NCBI GenBank assembly: GCA_963678675.1
Contig: OY783192.1
Span: 16,327,005-16,391,004, forward strand
DNA: 64,000 bases
Reading direction: 5' to 3'
Origin: Xiphydria camelus
Taxonomy: Eukaryota; Arthropoda; Insecta; Hymenoptera; Xiphydriidae
The notes under the pieces were generated by a model. It was not told where the DNA came from and did not search any database. It worked only from the letters and a program-made list of their open reading frames with translations. Shown here in pieces: positions 55,800 through 64,000 of the stretch (the first letter of the stretch is position 1; each line of letters opens with the position of its first letter). The position numbers and the translations under genes were made by a program.

Positions 55800-56470
55800 C
55801 CCAGGTAGCAAGCTGACGTAAATTTGACGTAACTTTTAGGGCATTTTTCGTCGGCGACGTCATTCTACCAAAAAATGACGTTTTAATGTCGTCATTCAAG
55901 AAACGTCTTTAAAGTGGCCCGGAGACGGTCAATAATATTGTCAATAATATTGTCAATGGTACTCATTGATGCATCCAATTGATCGTGTAGGAAGCAATTG
56001 ATGCCATTGTCAATCGATGGACGGAGATTGATAGGAAATTTGATTGAAGCACATTGACGGGGACCATTGACGCATCCCAATTGATCGTGTAATCGAGAAA
56101 TTGACAATCGTTCGGGCAGTTGCACCAGACGGTCACGCGATGACGGATACGCCATTTAATAAAACTTAACTAATAAACGACTCGACTCGCGAGAAATTCA
56201 CTTCAACTAATAAAACCTAACCAATAAAAGACTCGACTCGCGAGAAATTCACTGCCACTGATGAAATATTGACGTATTCATTGGATCTCCATCAATCGCA
56301 ATTGCAATTAAAATCATCAATCTTATTGACAATATTATTGACGGTCTATGTGCTACTCCATCAATCGCAATTGATCAATTTCATTGACAATATTATTGAC
56401 AGTCTCCGGGCTACTTAAGACGCCTTAAATATGACGTTAAAAAGACGTTATTTTTACGTCGTAATAAAAT
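55800..56470. mobile_element. Third CCCAGGTAGC element, right end not found
   Basis: Starts CCCAGGTAGCAAGCTGACGT directly at the end of repeat R and carries GACGT/ACGTC motifs to about 55905 and again at 56420-56460, either side of a nested MITE. No matching right terminus was found; the sequence fades into AT-rich DNA before 56580. Confidence 0.6.
55913..56414. mobile_element. TTAA-type MITE nested in the third CCCAGG element
   Basis: About 502 bp, inverted ends GT(G/A)GCCCGGAGAC followed by GTCAATAATATTG repeats; flanked by TTAA (55909-55912, 56415-56418). The arms contain several CAATTGATC and TTGACAAT motifs. Non-coding. Confidence 0.75.
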
Positions 56471-56692
56471 TTTAAAATAACTACTTATTATACAATATAC
56501 ATTGAATATTTTTATATTATTTTATAATGTATAATATAAAAATATTTGTATAGTGTGGTCTACTTTAATTCTCGATTCTTATATCTCTGTACCATTTTAC
56601 CAGTACGTTTTTGATGTGAAACATCTTATGCCGCGCTTCGGGGGTGAGACCGGCTGCTCGTGAAACGTCGCTGGAGTGGCTAAATACGCTAA

Positions 56693-56818
56693 GGGCCGGT
56701 TTTACCAACACGGTATAAACGCGGTATAGCGCTATACTGAGAATAACCAGCAATAAGCCTTATGGGTATTCTCAGTATAGCGCTATACCGCATTTATACC
56801 TGTTGGTAAAACCGGCCC
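56693..56818. mobile_element. H-family Harbinger MITE
   Basis: 126 bp, GGGCCGGTTTTACCAACACG to complement, TAA on both sides (56690-56692, 56819-56821). Confidence 0.9.
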
Positions 56819-57033
56819 TAAAGCAAGGCGAACGTTGAACATTCCCTCTATATCTATATCTATTCTATATATAGATATAGAGGCAACGGTCACCCTGCGT
56901 CTCCTCGTTCGCTTGGCCTAACTCGGGACGCATCGGCTCTCTCCGCCACGACTCGATGGTCCCCTCTCACCGAGCCCTACCTTAGACACTTACTACTACA
57001 CGCTCACTGTATCGGTGTACGAAGCAGTATTTA

Positions 57034-57108
57034 CCCTCTTTAATGAAAGCATGAGGATTGATTGATCATTGGTTAGCACGTTTAAAAATAACATTTAAAT
57101 ACCGTTTG
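57034..57108. repeat. B-family MITE fragment
   Basis: Half of a B element (AATGAAAGCATGAGGATTGA, GGTTAGCACGTTTAAAAATA) without its terminus, joined to the next repeat unit. Confidence 0.6.
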
Positions 57109-57109
57109 T

Positions 57110-57420
57110 ATAGGAAAATTGTTAGATGTGAAACATCGAAATTCTTCTTTGTAGAAAGTATGCGATAGGAAGGATGGACCACGCATCCGTTGAAAGAATA
57201 CGTGCGCCCGTGCGCGCATTTGTATTTATGACTGTGATACCATTAAACGGTACGAAAACCGTTGTGTCGAATTCCGTTTATCGCGAGACGGAACAGCGAC
57301 TAATGGCAGAGTTAAGAGAGAGTAAACTAAATGCGCTTTTTGAATTAGACACAACGGTTTGTACCGTTTAATAGTATCACAATTATAAATACAAATGCGC
57401 ACTGGCGAATGTGTTCTTTC
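57110..57420. repeat. Diverged foldback unit with inner palindrome
   Basis: 57113-57215 is a diverged copy of the unit found at 58150-58280 and 58810-58940 (AATTGTTAGATGTGAAACAT, TATGCGATAGGAAGGAT). It is followed by a palindrome (57217-57405) whose arms carry CATTTGTATTTATGACTGTG and AACGGTACGAA. Confidence 0.65.
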
Positions 57421-57592
57421 GTTTTCAGCTAGATTTACTCAAGTGGACACAGCATTGAGAACAATCTAGCGAGAGTTAGTCTAGAATCTCGGTTGAGAAA
57501 AATAAATCTAGCTAGATTGCAGTGGATACACGATAAAAATTTACTGCCAGAGAAATGTCAGTCTATTTGACCGGCTAAATAGATAGTAACTT

Positions 57593-59768
57593 AGTCTAGC
57601 GAGAGTGATAGGCGCCGGGTCGCAAGCGAAGGGCCTCGACCGCGTGCTCAGATTTCAGGAGCCTCGCGGGAGGCAACAGAAACCCTCTGCCTTTTATGCT
57701 CTCCTCAGACAAAGTGCAGACCCGCAATAAATTCGACTATTGCGCGATGCACGTGTACTTCTTCGGGGATAGCACCAACCGAACGGCGCTGAATCTGCGT
57801 ACTCTCCCGGCGCCAATTTTCATGCTCCAGCTCGGTGGTTTCGAAGAATTTCCTTCTCCCACCATGCATAGAAAAGTCATATCGATATAGGTCAAAAGTT
57901 CATAAATAATGAGATAATAGTAATTGAAACTTCTTCCCTGGCAAGTAAGTTTAGCCTCATATGGTACGTATGTGTGTACAATCTATAATACATCACGATT
58001 GTAAATAGATATTTGATAAGTCAAAGAAACATATGAGGCTAAACTTATTCACCAGGAAAGGAAATTTAATCGCCATTATCTTATTATCTATGAACTTTAG
58101 GCCCACATCGATGTAAGATACTTTGTTGTAGATAAAAATACGTATGTGTATAATAACATATAATATAAAACAGTTTTTATAGAAAAATTGTTAGATGTGA
58201 AACATCGAAATTCTTCTTTGTAGAAAGTATGCGATAGGAAGGATCGACCACGCGTCCGTCGAAAGAACACGTGCGCCAGTAGTCCAGGGAAATAAGGCAT
58301 ATAAAAACCCCATCTGCGGAATGAGAGAAAGCAAGCTAGATTTTTGCAGAGATCTTCGTTTTGATGTTCTAATGAAGCATCAAAAAGTCTCATATGCTCA
58401 CCCTTGTGCGTCTCGAGATATCGAAGGTCAAAAGTCATGAAAATCAGTTTTTTGCGAAAATCTCGCTTCCGGCTAATCTGATATCTTAAGAAGTTTTAAC
58501 AAAATTTACGTAAAACAGTATTCTCTACAAGTTTGATTATATACATTTTTTTGTACGATCAACCGTCTTCGAGATATACCGTGAAGAAGCGGGAGCGCGC
58601 ATTTTTGAATAGGTAATACTGTATATAGGCGGCGAGCGAATATTGTTTAGCAGCGCCTCTCCTAGGCGAACCGAAACATTTATTACGGGAACTGACCAGA
58701 GTCACTTAGGTCGGGTGTCCACCGGGTCGGGCCGACCAGAATCGCTGAGCCGATCGCTGAGCACTTGAGTATATCTATATATACCCAATCTGTATATCTA
58801 TATATTTATAAAATAACATATAATATAAAACAGTATTTATAGAAAAATTGTTAGATGTGAAACATCGAAATTCTTCTTTGTAGAAAGTATGCGATAGGAA
58901 GGATGGACCACGCGTCCGTCGAAAGAACACGTGCGCCAGTGCGCATTTGTATTTATGACTGTGATACTATTAAACGGTACGAACCGTTGTGTCTAATTCA
59001 AAAAGCGCATTTAGTTTACTCTCTCTTAACTCTACCATCGGTACTGTTTAATAGTATCACAGTCATAAATACAAATGCGCACTGGCGCACGTGTTCTTTC
59101 GACGGACGCGTGGTCGATCCTTCCTATCGCATACTTTCTACACAGAAGAATTTCGATGTTTCACATCTAACAATTTTTCTATAAAAACTGTTTTATATTA
59201 TATGTTATTATACACACACGTATTTTTATCTACAACAAAGTATCTTACATCGATGTGGGCCTAAAGTTCATAGATAATAAGATAATGGCGATTAAATTTC
59301 CTTTCCTGGTGAATAAGTTTAGCCTCATATGTTCCTTTGACTCATCAAATATCTATTTACAATCGTGATGTATTATAGATTGTACACACATACGTACCAT
59401 ATGAGGCTAAACTTACTTGCCAGGGAAGAAGTTTCAATTACTATTATCTCATTATTTATGAACTTTTGACCTATATCGATATGACTTTTCTATGCATGGT
59501 GGGAGAAGGAAATTCTTCGAAACCACCGAGCTGGAGCATGAAAATTGGCGCCGGGAGAGTACGCAGATTCAGCGCCGTTCGGTTGGTGCTATCCCCGAAG
59601 AAGTACACGTGCACCGCGCAATAGTCGAATTTATTGCGGGTCTGCACTTTGTCCGAGGAGAGCATAAAAGGCAGAGGGTTTCTGTTGCCTCCCGCGAGGC
59701 TCCTGAAATCTGAGCACGCGGTCGAGGCCCTTCGCTTGCGACCCGGCGCCTATCACTCTCGCTAGACT
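57593..59768. repeat. Foldback structure 2, 688 bp arms
   Basis: Arms 57593-58280 and 59081-59768 are inverted copies of equal length and nearly identical; a 64-residue frame (57696-57890 +, 59665-59471 -) differs at one residue between them. The loop holds another copy of the arm's inner 130 bp (58810-58940) and a 140 bp palindrome (58941-59080, ends GCGCATTTGTATTTATGAC). The outer tips read AGTCTAGCGAGAGTGATAGG. The 64-residue frame has no known domain. Confidence 0.8.
58281..58800. other. Foldback loop, unclassified sequence
   Basis: GC-richer than its surroundings; includes TCTCGAGATATCGAAGGTCA and CGTCTTCGAGATATACCGTG, two related motifs in the same direction. No gene seen. Confidence 0.35.
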
Positions 59769-59769
59769 A

Positions 59770-61330
59770 ATAGTCCAGTAAAATTAGCTCTGAACCTAAC
59801 ATTTTGAGTCTCACCCCTGAATTTTGGATTGAAGTTACATGAAGGCGTTTCGAAACTACCCCCGAAATCCCAAGATTCACAACCCCTCGGAAGCCGAGAA
59901 AAACAATAAAAACCACCTTCGGACACAATTGTTTAAAAATATTTCGCGAAGACTAAAGAAAATGAAAAAATTGTTTAAATAAAAGTTGTAGGGTAGGTGA
60001 AAATACGTAAAAAAGATTCTATGACTTTTTCATTTTTATGCAATATCCTAGGCGCTATGAGGGAATGAAGATGTTGGAATAATTGGAAGACTTTAAAAAA
60101 TCGTAAGAAATTGGAAAATGCATATTTGTTACTTTTTTTATTATTAATTCACATAGAAAGGTTGAATTTACATCCTCAGAGATTTTTTTTAATTTTAAGC
60201 ATTTTGTACTAACAGTATCGTTCTTCAAAATTTGTACATTTCAAAATTTATACAAGAACATTATTTTTAAAAATTTTTAAAACCACCACTCGATTCGTCA
60301 TAAAATCACCATCAGAAAAGTTCTCGGTAACTTTTTCGAACGGGCTATATTGTTCGAGATATGTTTAATTAAAGTTTTTGGATGAGAGTCACCGGCAAAG
60401 GACAGCAAAGGACAGAAATATATGTCCGCTCCCTTCGCACCAGGCCGGTGGAGCGCGCATGCGTCAGCACATAAGCTGAATGAGTGGAAGTGAGAAGAAA
60501 GGAATGCAAGTGAGAAGAAAGATCTCGACCTCTCTCTAGCTTCGTGAAAACCGAGAGACTCCTTCAATTTCATCTTTCGGGACGAACTGGCATGGCGCGC
60601 TAGGTGCTATGCGTGTCGAGGCTTTTGATGATCTGTTTGACAATATCTTTGAAACTAATACAGATACTGGAAAATTTATAGTAAACTTTTCTGTTCAGTA
60701 AAACCAGGCCTACACAGAAGTTCTTTAAACATTTTTATTGTCTGCCTTAGTTTCATAGAAATTGTCCCAAATCTTTTATAAATCGTTCTATGATTTCATT
60801 GTTTGCTTTTCTGTTTTCAAACTATCCGTAGCAACTATTATTTATATCTATCGTTTAAGTATAAAAATGAAAGAATACATTTTCATAAAAAGATTTTTAC
60901 AAAGGAGAATTTTTGATTCTTATATTTACTAAGAGAAATGGCAGCTTTTCTTTTTTTTTTATAATTTCTTACTTATCCATATAATAGTGATTCAAAGAAA
61001 GGGAAGGAATGCTTAAATCAAATCGAATTATAGAGAGGAGACATTTCTCTATAAGTTTTATTTGAAACTTTTTTTTTCAAGCAATATTAATTTCACAGTT
61101 ACACTTAAATAAACTGGAGCGCTTTTCTTACAATTACAGTTACAACTATCCGTAGCAACTATTATTTCATGCATTCATTTCTTCACCACCTTCGAGGTAG
61201 AATGTAAGGCGCCTTTTTTTTTTACATGGTTTCCCCAATAGGCCTAATCCATGTCTTTGTCGAAATCAGTGGAAAATCAACACTCTTCTTCGGTAAGACT
61301 CAATATTCAGAATTCCGACTATCGTTTGTC
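59770..61330. other. No gene recognised
   Basis: AT-rich sequence with poly-T tracts. The minus-strand frame at 60573-60298 has no domain I recognise. Confidence 0.4.
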
Positions 61331-61334
61331 GGAA

Positions 61335-61715
61335 CACGAATGAAAGCGTAGAAGAAGTACAACAGTTTTGCTACTTAGGTAGCGAAATAACGACAGATGG
61401 AAAGAGCTTAAAAGACGTGAAACAAAGACTAGCGCAGGGAAAACAAGCTTTTAATCAAAAGAAGAAGCTCCTATGCTAAAAAATGTCAGCCTACAGAGTA
61501 ACAAAAAATTACTCAAAACATACGTATGGAGTACAGCTTTATAGGTATGCGAATTTTGGACGATAGGAACGGTGGAAAAGAAAAGATTAGCAAGCTTCGA
61601 AATGTTGTGCTACAGGAGAATGCTAAAAATGAAATGGATCAAGAAAATCACAAGTTAAAAAATCTTGAAAAAAGTTGTGGAAAACCGACGACTCTGGAAA
61701 ATTATAACGAAAAGA
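61335..61715 (+). pseudogene. Non-LTR retrotransposon reverse transcriptase, 3' fragment
   Basis: Read with frame changes, the plus strand gives QQFCYLGSEITTDGKSLKDV, then KQRLAQGKQAFNQKKKLL, LLKTYVWSTALYG and WTIGTVEKKRL. This is the region after the polymerase core of LINE-type reverse transcriptases (FxYLGS.IT.DG ... YVWS.ALYGCE.WT). At least one stop and one frameshift are present and the 5' part is missing, as usual for 5'-truncated copies. Confidence 0.8.
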
Positions 61716-61720
61716 AGCTA

Positions 61721-63096
61721 TTAATAATCTTCAAATTCTATTTCTATTGGTTCATCCTCATCGTAATTAAATACGTCTTCTGAATGCTCTGGAATATCCT
61801 GAATCGTGTCTTCCAATGAATCATCTGATTCGGTCTCTTCATTTTCGTCATGAATTTCTTGTGGAATGTCCATTACACGATTTTCGCAGGTCTCTCCGTG
61901 ACAACTTCTACATAGCGAGTTACAATGTAGTCCAGCTTTTTTACACCCACATCGAGCCGTTCGGCAGTTACGTTTACAGCCACAAGATATCTGTAACATA
62001 CAGCAAACAATTCAAATTAGACCTTCACCATGGTATGTAATTAACAAGGGACAAATTGTGACTTACCGCTTCAAGTAATTCTTTTGGTGCTGGATCTGTG
62101 GTAGATATTACAGGAATCATCACCCAGGTAGTTCGTTTCCATCCCCAGTCTTCTGGATTGATATCATTCCCAAGCCACTGTTGTACTTGATAATATACCC
62201 TTTTGGCATGTTCGCGTAATGCTGATTGAGTAGGAGGCAACGAAGCTAGTGAAAACTCTTTTTTCACAAGGGCAACCGATGAAGTAAAGAGTTTGAATCT
62301 AAGGTCCCCAATCGAAGTCTCTGTCGTGTCACTTGTGTCGTAAAGATGCATAATGAATTTTTCCGCAGCCGAGGAAATCTCATCAACGGATGTATTTGGA
62401 GAGTAGAAAATAGAAACTAAATCTCTGAGGTGTAAGTTTTTTTGAAGTAAAGAAATAATGGTCTTTTTGCCCTTTCTATAAAGAGCACTAGTTGTGTCGC
62501 ACCCAGCAAAGGCATGAGCGAATAATATGAATGATTTTAATTTTCGGTGAGACGATGTTGAGTAAAATAAACAAATCAATGTCGTTACCAACTACTATCA
62601 CTAGTGAATTCGTCTTTTCTTTAATTTGTAGTGCAGTTCGAACAATGAGTACATCCGCATCTTCAGAAGCCACTTTAGTCTCGATATTATGTTTTTGGAG
62701 AAACTTTGAGAGCAAATCAACAAATTTGAATTTATTTGCAATATTGGAAAGGAACTTAGACTGCGTTAATGTCATTATTGTCTCTTCTGTAATAGCGACA
62801 TCAGGTGCAAGAGATTTTTCCTTACGACGGTATCGCTCATACGACTTAACACCGATGACATCACTTTTATAACCATCAAATACGACAACTACATTCATTC
62901 CAAAATGTTTTGTAATGTATAATCGAAAAATTTCAAAAATGTCTCTATATGTTTTACCGTGGGGCCACACTATTTGATGCAATAACCACCCTCCATCGAT
63001 GACAAAGATTGAATTAAGTAACAGAGATTCAGATTGTATGCATGGCTCAAATAATTTGTACAATTCTGATTTTTGAGTTTTTCTCACATTCAACAT
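61721..63096 (-). pseudogene. PIN-like nuclease plus CXC-domain protein of a transposon family
   Basis: Minus strand. The first part (63096-62540) has VIDGGWLLHQIVWPHGKTYR, NVVVVFDGYKSDVIGVKSYE, ASEDADVLIVRTAL and VVGNDIDLFILL: an acidic-residue pattern like FEN/PIN nucleases (DGG, FDGY, EDAD, GNDID). A frame change near 62540 leads to LFAHAFAGCDTTSALYRKGK, then WLGNDINPEDWGW and STTDPAPKELLEA, a donor at 62067, and the last exon (61990-61721) with SCGCKRNCRTARCGCKKAGL and CNSLCRSC, a tesmin/TSO1-type cysteine-rich CXC motif, before an acidic tail. Such proteins occur in many copies in arthropod and cnidarian genomes. The exact transposon class is not known to me. The frame change is shared by the inverted copy. 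Confidence 0.65.
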
Positions 63097-64000
63097 ATAG
63101 AGACATTTTTGAAATTTTTCGATTATACATTACAAAACATTTTGGAATGAATGTAGTTGTCGTATTTGATGGTTATAAAAGTGATGTCATCGGTGTTAAG
63201 TCGTATGAGCGATACCGTCGTAAGGAAAAATCTCTTGCACCTGATGTCGCTATTACAGAAGAGACAATAATGACATTAACGCAGTCTAAGTTCCTTTCCA
63301 ATATTGCAAATAAATTCAAATTTGTTGATTTGCTCTCAAAGTTTCTCCAAAAACATAATATCGAGACTAAAGTGGCTTCTGAAGATGCGGATGTACTCAT
63401 TGTTCGAACTGCACTACAAATTAAAGAAAAGACGAATTCACTAGTGATAGTAGTTGGTAACGACATTGATTTGTTTATTTTACTCAACATCGTCTCACCG
63501 AAAATTAAAATCATTCATATTATTCGCTCATGCCTTTGCTGGGTGCGACACAACTAGTGCTCTTTATAGAAAGGGCAAAAAGACCATTATTTCTTTACTT
63601 CAAAAAAACTTACACCTCAGAGATTTAGTTTCTATTTTCTACTCTCCAAATACATCCGTTGATGAGATTTCCTCGGCTGCGGAAAAATTCATTATGCATC
63701 TTTACGACACAAGTGACACGACAGAGACTTCGATTGGGGACCTTAGATTCAAACTCTTTACTTCATCGGTTGCCCTTGTGAAAAAAGAGTTTTCACTAGC
63801 TTCGTTGCCTCCTACTCAATCAGCATTACGCGAACATGCCAAAAGGGTATATTATCAAGTACAACAGTGGCTTGGGAATGATATCAATCCAGAAGACTGG
63901 GGATGGAAACGAACTACCTGGGTGATGATTCCTGTAATATCTACCACAGATCCAGCACCAAAAGAATTACTTGAAGCGGTAAGTCACAATTTGTCCCTTG
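63093..64000 (+). pseudogene. Inverted copy of the PIN-like/CXC gene, 5'-truncated
   Basis: Reverse complement of about 62045-62953, running off the window. It begins at TYRDIFEIFRLYITKHFG, lacking the first 60 residues, and keeps the same frame change. The 113-codon antisense frames at 62531-62872 (+) and 63514-63173 (-) are identical in translation, so the two arms are almost identical over at least 340 bp. Confidence 0.85.

Noticed and set aside
57696..57890. 64-residue protein in the foldback arms as a gene
   Set aside because: Conserved between arms, but so is all non-coding arm sequence; no domain or splice context. Kept as an observation only.
62531..62872. 113-codon frames antisense to the PIN-like gene
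   Set aside because: Antisense shadows; useful only as evidence that the two arms are nearly identical.

Overview
This window is eukaryotic. Every recognisable host gene is animal-type and split by short GT-AG introns, most of the sequence is AT-rich, and the transposons (PIF/Harbinger with MADF or Myb/SANT partner genes, Copia, Tc1-like derivatives, TTAA-flanked miniature elements, a DUF4806-type DNA transposon) are those of arthropod genomes. A hymenopteran such as an ant is my guess, but the species cannot be read from the sequence. There are no operons, rRNA or tRNA genes, or CRISPR arrays.

Host-derived genes are few. The 5' end of a Rab geranylgeranyltransferase beta-like gene lies at 8070-7898 (-), with its ATG alone in exon 1. 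The last two exons of a mitochondrial-fission-regulator-like gene (11776-11334, -) sit inside a Harbinger-like element. A protein kinase D fragment (13227-14085, +) keeps its introns but has stop codons. A complete two-exon BORCS8-like gene lies at 52449-51375 (-). A six-exon BEN-like gene (45201-47674, +) has one frameshift and may be transposon-derived.

The rest is nested mobile DNA. 1-9200: miniature elements (MITEs) and a solo LTR. 9333-12433: Harbinger MITEs, one inserted in the exact centre of its twin, and a chimeric element carrying host exons. 14090-18100: Tc1-like and TTAA MITEs, a broken MADF gene and a GACGT-rich element. 18814-24370: Harbinger-2, with an intact 384-residue, five-exon transposase and a second element nested in its right end. 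26930-45120: a roughly 1.2 kb element inflated to 18 kb by Harbinger-1 (itself split by a young Copia), a Tc1 MITE, and a 6.05 kb CCCAG-ended transposon that split another MITE. 48775-50775 and 57593-59768: large foldback structures. 52621-55799: one repeat opened by a solo LTR and a four-level MITE stack. 61721-64000: a PIN-like/CXC gene and a near-perfect inverted copy of its 3' part.

Most boundaries come from paired terminal inverted repeats plus matching target duplications, so the order of insertion can be read directly. The most interesting items are the CCCAG-ended superfamily with subterminal arrays of short motifs, the Harbinger element carrying host exons, the intact Harbinger-2, and the edge-to-edge MITE insertions sharing one TA.
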